From Cyanobacteria bacterium REEB67 (lineage in GTDB: Bacteria; Cyanobacteriota; Vampirovibrionia; Obscuribacterales; Obscuribacteraceae): 64,000 nt of DNA. This document shows, one piece after another, positions 42,548 to 51,304 of this stretch (positions are counted from its first letter, which is position 1; the number at the start of each line of letters is the position of its first letter). The stretch lies in assembly GCA_018971775.1 (NCBI GenBank), contig JAGXAB010000010.1, positions 53,065-117,064 on the forward strand, read 5' to 3'. Below the pieces are notes generated by a model. The model was not told where the DNA came from. It worked only from the letters and a program-made list of their open reading frames with translations, and did not search any database. A program made the translations under genes and the position numbers.

Positions 42548-44236
42548 ATGAATCGACGCGATCAAGTCTTAGCCTCTCTCGATGAGAAAGAACTAGATCT
42601 GGTTGTGATTGGGGGCGGCCTTCTCGGGGCGGGAATCGCACTGGAAGCCGCCTCCGCCGGTCTATCAGTTCTGATCGTTGATAAAGACGACTTTGCCGCC
42701 GGCTCGAGTAGTCGCTCGAGCAAGGTGGCCGGTGCCGTTGCCTATTCGCAAAGCGGACAATTTGGCTATGGCCGCCCCGGCAAAGCTCTTAGCGACCCGG
42801 AAGCACTGGCCCGCCTGCAGCGGACAGCACCACATATGGTGAGAGATTTCACCTTCCTCATGCCGATCAGTGGCGATCGGTTTTTATTCAGCCTTCAAAC
42901 CCAGGCTTATCTCGCGCTCTACGATCTGCGCGCCGGGCGTTTGACCAAAGCAAGCGGACACAAACGCCTGAGCCGCAAAGAAACGTTGCGCGCCTCCCAG
43001 GCCCTGGCACCGGAGATGGTGACCGGTGGTCTGCGCTTCCATGACTATTTCACCGATGACAGTCGCTTCGTCATCGAACTGATCAAGGCAGCCAGCGCCA
43101 GAGGCGCTCTTGCCATTAATTATATGGAAGCCCGCCGCGTCACCGCCGCCGAAGGCAAGGTAACCTCGATCACTTTGCGTGACCGCATTGATGGCCGGGA
43201 AACAGTCGTCAAACCCAGAACCGTAGTCAGTGCCTGCGGGGTCTGGACTGAACCGAATAGCGGTCTATCTCAGACGCTGGAATCAATAGAATCCAACCTG
43301 GCGACAGGTTCTGAACTCGAGCCGGAGCCACCCCTGCAGCTACTGCGCTCTACTCATATCATTTTGCCGCCATCCGCCCTCGAAACTAATGGTGGTGCCC
43401 TGCTTCTGCCGATGCCCAACAATCGCTTCGTCTTTGTCGTGCCCTGGCAACGCGCTCTTTTGGTCGGCACCACGGCCATCGCCCACGACCAGGGCCCGGA
43501 AAATCCCCTGCCAACCGTCATTGAAATCGACTACTTGCTGAACGCAGTCAACCAGTACACGCGCTTCGACCGCAAAGTGACAACAGCGGTTATAGCCTGT
43601 GCCTGGGCCGGACTGACAATCGCGACCTCAGGCAGCGAGCCGTCCGTTTATCGCGCTGCCAATGCCGTGATCACAGCCTATGGCGGTCACCTGGCCAATT
43701 ATGACCGGGTGGCCAGAGAAGCGGTCCGCCTCGTTCTATACCAACTAAACGGCAAAAACAGCGACGGCTCTGCTGGAAAATCAGAACGAGGCGAAGCAGC
43801 GATAATGCTTGGCGGTTTTGAAAATAAACAGGATTATTTGACGACCACCGCCCAGATTTCGGCCAGGGCCCGCAAACTGGGACTGGATCCGGCCAGCCTC
43901 GATCACATCACGACAAATTATGGCAAAGACGCACTGATCATCCTCGATCGCATCGAAGCGAATCCAGCTCTGCACGAACGCATCTGCCCGGATTTTCCAC
44001 CACTAATGGCCGAGATTTTTTATATAGTAGAAAACGAAATGGCAGTTTCACTGGAAGACGTGTTGTGCCGCCGCATCCGCGTCGGATTTTTGCACCGTGA
44101 ACAATGCCTGGATGCGGCCCCCCGGGTGGCAAAATTGATGCAAGAATTGTGTGGTTGGGACTCGTTGCGCCTGAAAGGCGAGCTCAGTGCCCTGGCCCGT
44201 AATTTAGCCTCGCAACTGGCACCGGTTTTAAAATGA
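42548..44236 (+). CDS. FAD-dependent glycerol-3-phosphate dehydrogenase-like oxidoreductase
   Basis: A 562-residue DAO-superfamily flavoprotein resembling GlpD, which oxidises sn-glycerol 3-phosphate to dihydroxyacetone phosphate and passes electrons to quinone. Seen: the FAD-binding DLVVIGGGLLGAGIALEAASAGLSVLIVDKDDFAAGSSSRSSK, GGLRFHDYFTDDSRFVIELIKAASARGA, and the C-terminal GlpD-like domain with DVLCRRIRVGFLH. The segment after SSRSSK (VAGAVAYSQSGQFGYG) differs from the usual STKLxHGGLRYL, so substrate specificity is uncertain and no gene symbol is given. It overlaps the next gene by 4 bp. Confidence 0.82.
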   Translation: MNRRDQVLASLDEKELDLVVIGGGLLGAGIALEAASAGLSVLIVDKDDFAAGSSSRSSKVAGAVAYSQSGQFGYGRPGKALSDPEALARLQRTAPHMVRDFTFLMPISGDRFLFSLQTQAYLALYDLRAGRLTKASGHKRLSRKETLRASQALAPEMVTGGLRFHDYFTDDSRFVIELIKAASARGALAINYMEARRVTAAEGKVTSITLRDRIDGRETVVKPRTVVSACGVWTEPNSGLSQTLESIESNLATGSELEPEPPLQLLRSTHIILPPSALETNGGALLLPMPNNRFVFVVPWQRALLVGTTAIAHDQGPENPLPTVIEIDYLLNAVNQYTRFDRKVTTAVIACAWAGLTIATSGSEPSVYRAANAVITAYGGHLANYDRVAREAVRLVLYQLNGKNSDGSAGKSERGEAAIMLGGFENKQDYLTTTAQISARARKLGLDPASLDHITTNYGKDALIILDRIEANPALHERICPDFPPLMAEIFYIVENEMAVSLEDVLCRRIRVGFLHREQCLDAAPRVAKLMQELCGWDSLRLKGELSALARNLASQLAPVLK

Positions 44237-45324
44237 GCAAGCAAGTCCAGATCGTTGTTTTTGGCAAACTACCAGAAGACCTCATGGCTCGCCTGGCTGA
44301 AGTCGGCGCCGTCAGCTCCCTCGACAAGAAAGAAGGTCTGGTCGAAGCGGATATCATCGCCGCTGCTTGCGCCGCCGATATTATTCTCACCGAACCCTAT
44401 GTTCAGATCACCCCGGCAGTTCTGGCAGCCTGCCCCAATTTACGCATGATCGCCCAGCGTGCCGTCGGCTATGACAACATCAATTTAGACGATTGCCTCC
44501 ATCGGCCGATCCTGGTCACCAACACCCCGGGTGTACTTGACAATGCTACAGCCGATCTCGCTTTTGCCCTGCTGTTGACAGCAGGCAGGCGCATCGTCGA
44601 AGCCGACAAATATGTAAGAGACGGTCACTGGCGCGGCTTTGAAAACGACCTGCTGCTCGGCTGCGAACTGGCCGGTCGAACCATAGGCATCGTCGGTATG
44701 GGCCGAATAGGCTCGGCCATGGCCAGAAGAGCACGAGGCTTTTCGATGGATATTGTTTATTGCCGCGCCGCCGACGTCAAAGACGACGCCAATGACGAGA
44801 CGATCGCAGCCAGCGCCGGCGTCGATGAAAAGGACCGAAAATGGAAACAGGAGCTAGGCGCCAGGCGCGTTTCGCTCAAAACCTTGCTCCAACACTCGGA
44901 CTTTATTTCGCTGCACTGCCCGCATAACAAAGACACCGAAAAATTGATCGGCGCGCCTCAATTTGCCCTGATGAAGAAGAATTGTATCTTCGTCAACACG
45001 GCTCGCGGCAAAGTTGTCGACGAAGATGCTCTTTGCCGGGCCCTGGAAAAAGGTCAAATAAGAGGGGCCGGTCTTGATGTCTTTTATAATGAACCGGTTG
45101 TCAGCGAGACCTTGCTTAAAGCGAGCAATGTCGTTCTGGCGCCGCACATCGGCTCGGCCTCAGAGGAAACGCGCTACGCCATGGCGGCACTGGCGGTGAA
45201 CAGCGTGCTCAAAGCCCTGGCCGGAACCCTTCCGGACAATGCACTCAATAAAGACGTCTTCGACCAATGGCGCAAAAATCAACCGGAAATCGATAAGACC
45301 AGGCAAGGCGCAGTACAGAGTTAA
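44233..45324 (+). CDS. D-isomer-specific 2-hydroxyacid dehydrogenase (CtBP/SerA-like)
   Basis: A 363-residue NAD-dependent dehydrogenase. Seen: RMIAQRAVGYDNINLDDCLHR, NTPGVLDNATADLAFALLL, the NAD-binding GIVGMGRIGSAMARRARG, the catalytic Arg in FVNTARGKVVDEDAL, Glu in YNEP, and His in LAPHIGSAS. An insertion of about 25 charged residues (DDANDETIAASAGVDEKDRK) after the second Rossmann strand is unusual. It could act on glyoxylate, hydroxypyruvate or 3-phosphoglycerate; the sequence does not decide. Its ATG overlaps the GlpD-like stop. Confidence 0.9.
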   Translation: MSKQVQIVVFGKLPEDLMARLAEVGAVSSLDKKEGLVEADIIAAACAADIILTEPYVQITPAVLAACPNLRMIAQRAVGYDNINLDDCLHRPILVTNTPGVLDNATADLAFALLLTAGRRIVEADKYVRDGHWRGFENDLLLGCELAGRTIGIVGMGRIGSAMARRARGFSMDIVYCRAADVKDDANDETIAASAGVDEKDRKWKQELGARRVSLKTLLQHSDFISLHCPHNKDTEKLIGAPQFALMKKNCIFVNTARGKVVDEDALCRALEKGQIRGAGLDVFYNEPVVSETLLKASNVVLAPHIGSASEETRYAMAALAVNSVLKALAGTLPDNALNKDVFDQWRKNQPEIDKTRQGAVQS

Positions 45325-45345
45325 TTTCGGGACAAATATTTTTCA

Positions 45346-46467
45346 ATGAAACCATCGGCTCTCGATTATCTCCTCTGCATCCATTGCAACAAACTTCTGC
45401 AATTGCAAGACGGCTTCAAATGCGTCGAAGCACCGCAGTCAAATGCCGAAGCGGAAGAAATCATCAGCGGCAAGCTCAGCTGTCCGGAGTGCCGGCGCAC
45501 TTACGACATCCGCGGCGGCATCCCACGCCTGGTCGATGTGAGCAAGAGCAGTCACACCGACATCGAAACCGGTCAGAGCTTCGCCACAGCCTGGAAAAGT
45601 TTTCCACGCATGGACGAGCGCTATCGCCAGCAATTTTTTGACTGGATCGATCCAGTCGATCCGCAATTTTTCAAAGATAAAATGGTCCTCGAATGCGGCT
45701 GCGGTAAAGGTAGACACGCAAAGATCGTCGCCGACTGCGAAGCCAAAATGATCTTTGCAGTAGATATCGGAGACGCCGTCGAAGTCGCTTATCAAAACGT
45801 CGGCCATTTGCCCAACGTCAATATAATTCAAGCCGACATAGATAATCTGCCCTTCGGTCCAATCTTCGATCTGGCCTTTTCACTCGGTGTTTTGCATCAT
45901 ATGAATTCGCCCGTGAGCGGCTTTCTTTCGATGAGCAAAAAGCTCAAGAAAGATGGCACCATCTGCGTCTGGGTTTATGGCCGCGAAAACAACCGCTGGC
46001 TGATTCGCGTCGTCAATCCGGTGCGCATCGCCATCACCTCCAAACTCAGTCCGCCCCTCCTCAAAGTCCTGGCCGCTCTGGTAGCCCTTCCCGTCTATCT
46101 ATCCGCTCATCTAATCGCCGCTCCCTGGACTAGACTACAGACGAAATTGCCGGCCTTGCCTTCGCTTTTTTACCAGCGCTATATGACTTATATTTCTCGC
46201 TTCGATTTTAACGAGATCCATCACATCGTCTACGACCATCTTTCCGCTCCCGTAGCAAACTACGTCGCTCGCCACTATTTCGAACAGTGGTTTGCCGAAG
46301 GTGGCTTGCCAGATCCTGTCATACGGTGGCACAATCAAAATAGCTGGACCGGCATTTCGTCGCACAATCCGCCCATACTGGCCATGATGCATGAGCGCAT
46401 GGTCGGCCGAGAAACGCCATCCGGCGAACAATTCAAAGCCCAAATTCAACCGAAAGCAGAATCATGA
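45346..46467 (+). CDS. SAM-dependent methyltransferase with Trm112-like zinc domain
   Basis: A 373-residue protein. The N-terminus is a Trm112-like zinc module with Cys11, Cys14, Cys46 and Cys49 (LCIHCNKLL...LSCPECRRTYDIRGGIPRLV). A class I methyltransferase domain follows with motif I (MVLECGCGKGRHAKIV), FAVDIGDAVEVAYQN and the FDLAFSLGVLHHM element. A C-terminal extension with a hydrophobic stretch (LLKVLAALVALPVYLSAHLIAA) suggests membrane contact. Such fusions often modify glycans, lipids or small metabolites. It overlaps the GT87-like gene by 4 bp, which points to a surface-glycan role. Confidence 0.87.
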   Translation: MKPSALDYLLCIHCNKLLQLQDGFKCVEAPQSNAEAEEIISGKLSCPECRRTYDIRGGIPRLVDVSKSSHTDIETGQSFATAWKSFPRMDERYRQQFFDWIDPVDPQFFKDKMVLECGCGKGRHAKIVADCEAKMIFAVDIGDAVEVAYQNVGHLPNVNIIQADIDNLPFGPIFDLAFSLGVLHHMNSPVSGFLSMSKKLKKDGTICVWVYGRENNRWLIRVVNPVRIAITSKLSPPLLKVLAALVALPVYLSAHLIAAPWTRLQTKLPALPSLFYQRYMTYISRFDFNEIHHIVYDHLSAPVANYVARHYFEQWFAEGGLPDPVIRWHNQNSWTGISSHNPPILAMMHERMVGRETPSGEQFKAQIQPKAES

Positions 46468-47813
46468 CCGAGGCCAAAGCCAAGCTCAAAAATCAGCTCT
46501 GGTTTGCTTATATAGTATTCCTCACGCTCTGGGCCATGTGTGTCTACAACTGGCTCTTTCAACAAATCGCCCTGCATCAGTTTTTTGCCGCTCTCGATGC
46601 CGAACACCGGCCCTATGTAAGCGACTTCGTCAATGTCTACAATAGCGCCTGCCTGGCCGCCGCCTGCTTAAAAGGCCAGACCGACATCTATTCGCCGGCA
46701 CTGCAAGCCGCTTTTGCCGCAAAGCTGACAGCGCCGGTGGTGCCTGAACATCCTTTTTATCTGCAATATCCGCCCTTTTTATTTTCGCTGGTCAGCCCAC
46801 TTGCCCTTTTCGACATGCTCGGTGCCTGGCTGGTCTGGTGCGGTCTGGGTCTACTCGCCCTGCTCGGCTGCTGCATTTATTTGATGCGTGCCGCCGTCGG
46901 CGGTGCCGACGCCAAAATCAATCGATTCACCTTCGCTTTTTTGCTGATCGCCACGCTCGCCTCTTATCCAGCCTGGGTGAGCGTCCGCCTCGGACAAACA
47001 TCGCTCTTGCTGGTACCCGGTCTGGTGGCATTCTGGTTGGCCTGTCGCCGCAAACGTTACTTCCTGGCCGGCCTGGCATCCGGCGTAGCACTGGTCAAAT
47101 TGCAATACCTGCCGCCCATCTTCATGATTGGCTTTATCCTCGGCACCGGGCACTACTTGCTGGGCTTTTTGACAATCGGCTGCGCCCTCACAGCCCTCAG
47201 TTATCTTATCGTCGGCGCGGACAATATCATGCGCTTCCCGCACGCCCTGCTCAGCGGCGAGAGCGGCAAGGACGTCACAGGTGTCGCCGCTGATCAGATG
47301 CAAAATCTGCGGGGCAACCTCACTCTCTTTCTCGGAGCGGACAATCCGGTCGTGCCGGTGCTATCGCTTCTGGCGTTTGCCACCACCTTGCTCGCCTTGC
47401 TCCTCTTGTGGTGGCAGTATAAAAAAGACACTGCTGCGCCCTTGATCAAAGAGCGCCATTTCCGCGTACTGGCAGCGATCAGCACTCTCTTGATGCTGAT
47501 TAGTAGTCCGCACTGCCATACACAGGATTATCTCGCCCTGGTCGTGCCCTGTTACTGGCTCTGGTTTGAACTCGACAGATTTTCCAACAACACTGTGAGC
47601 AAATCAGACAAAATATTGAAGCAATTGATTTTGCTTTTCCCGATCATCGGCTGGCCACTGTTCATGCTTCTGCCCTTCATACAAGTATTGTTGAAAATCC
47701 AACCATTCTTTTTATGGGCTGTGCTCGTGACCGTACTAAGCTTCGCACACTACAACAGGCTACTGAAGCAATCAAACGACGCAGTTAGCTCAGCCGATAA
47801 ACCAGGCGAGTAA
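46464..47813 (+). CDS. Polytopic membrane glycosyltransferase, GT87/DUF2029-like
   Basis: A 449-residue protein with about ten membrane segments. The first periplasmic loop has the GT-C features of family GT87 (DUF2029): DFVNVYNSACLAAACLKGQTDIYSP with an acidic residue at the loop start, and FYLQYPPFLFSLVSPLA. GT87 members use polyprenyl-phosphate sugars, for example in mannan and arabinan synthesis. It ends the 42.0-47.8 kb run of co-directional genes. The donor and acceptor are unknown. Confidence 0.83.
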   Translation: MTEAKAKLKNQLWFAYIVFLTLWAMCVYNWLFQQIALHQFFAALDAEHRPYVSDFVNVYNSACLAAACLKGQTDIYSPALQAAFAAKLTAPVVPEHPFYLQYPPFLFSLVSPLALFDMLGAWLVWCGLGLLALLGCCIYLMRAAVGGADAKINRFTFAFLLIATLASYPAWVSVRLGQTSLLLVPGLVAFWLACRRKRYFLAGLASGVALVKLQYLPPIFMIGFILGTGHYLLGFLTIGCALTALSYLIVGADNIMRFPHALLSGESGKDVTGVAADQMQNLRGNLTLFLGADNPVVPVLSLLAFATTLLALLLLWWQYKKDTAAPLIKERHFRVLAAISTLLMLISSPHCHTQDYLALVVPCYWLWFELDRFSNNTVSKSDKILKQLILLFPIIGWPLFMLLPFIQVLLKIQPFFLWAVLVTVLSFAHYNRLLKQSNDAVSSADKPGE

Positions 47814-47851
47814 GCTTCGCTTCCGTAGATTTAGCTTCAATAAACTTCGCT

Positions 47852-49252
47852 TCAAGTGTCGCTTTCAAATTCGGCGTAAGGTTCAGGCTCGCTTTTGAGA
47901 TCAGCACCGACCTCTATGTTGGGGTCGCCATCAACATCTTCGAAATCTTCATTTTGCACTTTTTGCTTAGCCGTATTGCGCGCCGCGGCACGGTAACGCC
48001 CATGCAATTTTGGAATGAATTTTGCTTTGCCGTCTTTCTGGATATTGCCGCCGGCAAGTTTGAAATTCGCTTCCTTTTTACTGGAGGTTGATTTGGCTGC
48101 CTGCTGCATTTCCTGGGCTTCAGCCACGATCAGATAGTAACTTTCGTAACGAGAGGGCACGATTATCCCGGGCTCGACATTTTCGGCCTCGCTAGCCTCG
48201 CCGTCATCGTCTCCCTCTTCTTCGCCCGGATCGACTTCATCAACAGCTTCGTCTTCATCTTCGCCGTCTTCCTGCTGTTCTCCGTCGTCTTCGTCTTCGT
48301 CATGGCCGAGTGTTTTAGCCAGATCGGCCAGCACTGCACAGTCGGCCTCGACAGTATGGAGACAATCGGCAAATTTGCATTGCAAACCGAGCTCGGCAAT
48401 CTCCGGAAATTGAGCGGCCACTTCCCGCGGTTGGGAGTGGGTAAATTCCATCACATTGAAGCCGGGAGTATCGGCAACCCATGAAAATTGCCTTTCTTGA
48501 GCATCTTCTAACGTAAGCGCAGCCGAATTCACCGACCCCGAAGTTTTTGCCGAAACACCGACAAAATTCTCCAGATTGAGCTTATAAAGCTCGCTATAGG
48601 TAGTTGTATGGCGGCCGACGCCAAAGGAGTTTTCCATCCGACCGACTTTTATGTCGAGACCCGGGGACAGCTTATTGAGCAAACTGGACTTGCCCACACC
48701 GGATGGGCCGCTGAAGACCGAAACCTTGCCATGCAGGACCCTGGCCAGTTCTTCGAGGCCAACACCGGTTACGGCCGAGACAAATATGACGAAGTATCCA
48801 AGAGGTTCATAAATACTTCTTAAACGAAGCAGGCCAGAATGGTCTTCTAAATCGCACTTATTCAGGCAAATTATTGGCCTTGTAAACGGCACTGCGAGCT
48901 GAAAGTGCACCAGGTAGCGATCCATCCAGAGGGGGCTAAAATCGGGTTGACGCACTGCTTGTACAATGATGACCTGGTCAATGTTGGCCAGCGGTGGTCT
49001 GTCGATGAAAGTTTTGCGCTCACGCTGCTGGACTATTACGGCTGTCCGCTCCGGCAAATTGATCTCATCGAGATCGACCCGGTCCCCGGTGAGAATGGCC
49101 ACCTTTTGTTTCTTCAGCCTTCCACGGGCCTGACAAAAGAGCACCACATCTTCCACACCCTCCTCCGAGTATTGAGGAAGATGCACCAGATATCCTCCGG
49201 CATGGCTTCTTAAGACGGTCCCGACGTTATAAGACAATGAAATCCCAGGCAA
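47852..49252 (-). CDS. rsgA: Ribosome small subunit-dependent GTPase A, with extra acidic region
   Basis: Late-stage 30S assembly GTPase. Order: OB fold (1-80), then a circularly permuted GTPase with NKCD (131-134), P-loop GPSGVGKSS (182-190) and DTPG (261-264), then the zinc-knuckle with Cys292, Cys297, His299 and Cys305. Length is 466, about 120-160 more than usual. The extra sequence is an insertion before the DTPG motif (about 225-255) and an Asp/Glu-rich stretch (about 315-365) plus a basic tail after the zinc site. It may start at the ATG used here; divergent from typA. Confidence 0.93.
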   Translation of the reverse strand: MPGISLSYNVGTVLRSHAGGYLVHLPQYSEEGVEDVVLFCQARGRLKKQKVAILTGDRVDLDEINLPERTAVIVQQRERKTFIDRPPLANIDQVIIVQAVRQPDFSPLWMDRYLVHFQLAVPFTRPIICLNKCDLEDHSGLLRLRSIYEPLGYFVIFVSAVTGVGLEELARVLHGKVSVFSGPSGVGKSSLLNKLSPGLDIKVGRMENSFGVGRHTTTYSELYKLNLENFVGVSAKTSGSVNSAALTLEDAQERQFSWVADTPGFNVMEFTHSQPREVAAQFPEIAELGLQCKFADCLHTVEADCAVLADLAKTLGHDEDEDDGEQQEDGEDEDEAVDEVDPGEEEGDDDGEASEAENVEPGIIVPSRYESYYLIVAEAQEMQQAAKSTSSKKEANFKLAGGNIQKDGKAKFIPKLHGRYRAAARNTAKQKVQNEDFEDVDGDPNIEVGADLKSEPEPYAEFESDT

Positions 49253-49325
49253 GAGTGATCCTTACCTAGAATACACCGAGAATATCTCTCGGGACGAACT
49301 CCACACAATAACCGCAGGCCCCTTA

Positions 49326-51206
49326 ATGAGCACCTTAACAATGAGTCCCCAGGAAACAACCGACGTAACCTTTGCCGTGAACGAAGATATTTTTAGTGGT
49401 AACGAAACAGTGGCGACAGACAAAGAACTCACACACATCCGCAATATCGCCATCATCGCTCACGTCGACCATGGCAAAACGACACTCGTAGATGGTTTCT
49501 TGAAACAAACCGGCGTCTTTCGCGATAACCAGGAAGTAGTCGATTGCGTCATGGACAGCAACGATCTCGAGCGCGAGCGCGGCATCACCATTCTCGCTAA
49601 GACAACCGCCGTCAAATACAAAGATCACCTGGTCAATATCGTCGACACCCCTGGCCACGCCGACTTCGGCGGAGAAGTCGAGCGCATCCTCGGTATGGTC
49701 GACAGCTGCTTGCTCGTCGTCGACTGCGGCGAAGGCCCGATGCCCCAGACCCGTTTCGTTTTGCGTAAAGCCCTCGAGCGCGGTCTGCGTCCGATCGTCG
49801 TCATCAATAAAGTAGATCGCCCTAATATCGATCCGCACCTGGCCGTCGATAAAGTATTCGATTTGTTCGTCGAGCTCGGCGCCAGTGCCGAACAACTCGA
49901 TTTCCCCTACCTTTTTGCCTCCGGCGTCAAAGGCGTGGCCATGCTCGATCCCAAGACCGAAGGCACCGACCTGATGCCTTTGCTCGATTTGATCCTCAGT
50001 CACTGTCCCGCCCCCGAAGGCAGCACTGAAGCGCCTTTGCAGATGCAGATCAGCATCCTCGACTACTCTGACTACATTGGCAGAATCGGTGTTGGCCGTG
50101 TCTACAACGGCAAGGTCAAAAATGGTGAGCAAGTTTGCCTTATAAAGGAAGACGGGTCGATCGTAAAATCCAAGATCACCAAGCTCTTCACCTTCCATGG
50201 CCTGAAAAAGGTGGAAGTAGACGAAGTGCACGCCGGTGAAATCGCCGCCATTGCAGGCTTTACCGGTGCCAACGTCGGCGATACCATCGCCAGCGTCGAC
50301 TCTCCGATTGCCCGCGACCGCATCAAAGTGGACGAGCCGACCATGAAAATGGCCTTCCTCGTCAACGACAGCCCCTTCGCCGGCCAGGAAGGTAAATTCG
50401 TTACCTCCCGCCAACTGCGCAGCCGCCTTTTCCACGAACTGGAAACCAACGTCAGCATGCGCGTCGACGAGACCGACAGCACCGACACATTTATCGTCAG
50501 CGGTCGCGGTGAACTCCACCTCGGTATCTTGATCGAAACCATGCGTCGTGAAGGCTATGAGTTTCAAGTTTCGAGACCGGAAGTAATCGTCAAAGTAGTT
50601 GACGGTCAAACCATGGAACCCTTCGAAAGAATGTTCATCGACGTGCCCGATGATTACACCGGTGCGGTCATGAACGAACTCGGACCGAGAAAGGCCGAAC
50701 TGCAGAATATGACTGTCGAAGGCAACCAGGCCCTGCTCGAATTCGTCGTACCGACCCGCGGTTTGATCGGATTTCGTGGAGAATTCCTCCGCCTCACCAA
50801 AGGCAATGGCGTCATGAACCACTCCTTCCTCGAGTATCGCCCGTGGTGCGGCGACATCGCCAGACAACGCAACGGCGCTTTGATCGCCTGGGAAGAAGGC
50901 AACGTCACCGCTTACGCTCTCGCTCAGGCCGAAGACCGTGGAGTTTACTTCATCAGCCCCGGCGTCAAAGTCTACTCGGGCATGATCGTTGGCGAACATA
51001 ACCGCTCACAGGATCTCGACATCAACGTCTGCAAAATGAAAAAGCTGACCAATATGCGTGCCTCCTCGAGTGATGCGACAGTGCCACTTCAGGCTCCCAG
51101 AGAAATGAATCTGGAAAAATGCCTGGAATACATCGAAGATGATGAACTTCTGGAAGTGACACCGCAGTCGGTGCGCATGCGCAAGCGGCAGATCAACCGT
51201 CGCTAG
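49326..51206 (+). CDS. typA: Translational GTPase TypA/BipA
   Basis: A 626-residue ribosome-binding GTPase of the EF-G family, active in stress and 50S assembly. Seen: [17 protein letters not shown] (G1), RGITILAKT (G2), [12 protein letters not shown] (G3), NKVDRP (G4), then EF-G-like domains with [21 protein letters not shown] and the TypA C-terminal [18 protein letters not shown] and VRMRKR motifs. The first 30 residues form a short acidic extension ahead of G1; the ATG at 49344 is an alternative start. A terminator follows. A long antisense frame across this gene is an artefact of codon use. Confidence 0.95.
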   Translation: MSTLTMSPQETTDVTFAVNEDIFSGNETVATDKELTHIRNIAIIAHVDHGKTTLVDGFLKQTGVFRDNQEVVDCVMDSNDLERERGITILAKTTAVKYKDHLVNIVDTPGHADFGGEVERILGMVDSCLLVVDCGEGPMPQTRFVLRKALERGLRPIVVINKVDRPNIDPHLAVDKVFDLFVELGASAEQLDFPYLFASGVKGVAMLDPKTEGTDLMPLLDLILSHCPAPEGSTEAPLQMQISILDYSDYIGRIGVGRVYNGKVKNGEQVCLIKEDGSIVKSKITKLFTFHGLKKVEVDEVHAGEIAAIAGFTGANVGDTIASVDSPIARDRIKVDEPTMKMAFLVNDSPFAGQEGKFVTSRQLRSRLFHELETNVSMRVDETDSTDTFIVSGRGELHLGILIETMRREGYEFQVSRPEVIVKVVDGQTMEPFERMFIDVPDDYTGAVMNELGPRKAELQNMTVEGNQALLEFVVPTRGLIGFRGEFLRLTKGNGVMNHSFLEYRPWCGDIARQRNGALIAWEEGNVTAYALAQAEDRGVYFISPGVKVYSGMIVGEHNRSQDLDINVCKMKKLTNMRASSSDATVPLQAPREMNLEKCLEYIEDDELLEVTPQSVRMRKRQINRR

Positions 51207-51250
51207 AGAGCACCGTTAAATCGGCCGCTCTGCCAGGGGCAAGAAAATCA

Positions 51251-51279
51251 AAAAGGAGGTCCTCACGGGCCTCCTTTTG
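51251..51279. terminator. Bidirectional rho-independent terminator
   Basis: AAAAGGAGG and CCTCCTTTT arms pair over at least 9 bp with a GC-rich loop. Both strands carry a run of T after the stem, so it can end typA on the plus strand and the repeat-protein gene on the minus strand. Confidence 0.85.
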
Positions 51280-51304
51280 CTATGGACTATTTGAAGTCAA
51301 CTAC

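Noticed and set aside
49335..50999. A 554-codon open frame on the minus strand across typA
   Set aside because: It is fully antisense to a strongly conserved gene, has no family-like motif, and its composition mirrors the codon bias of typA.
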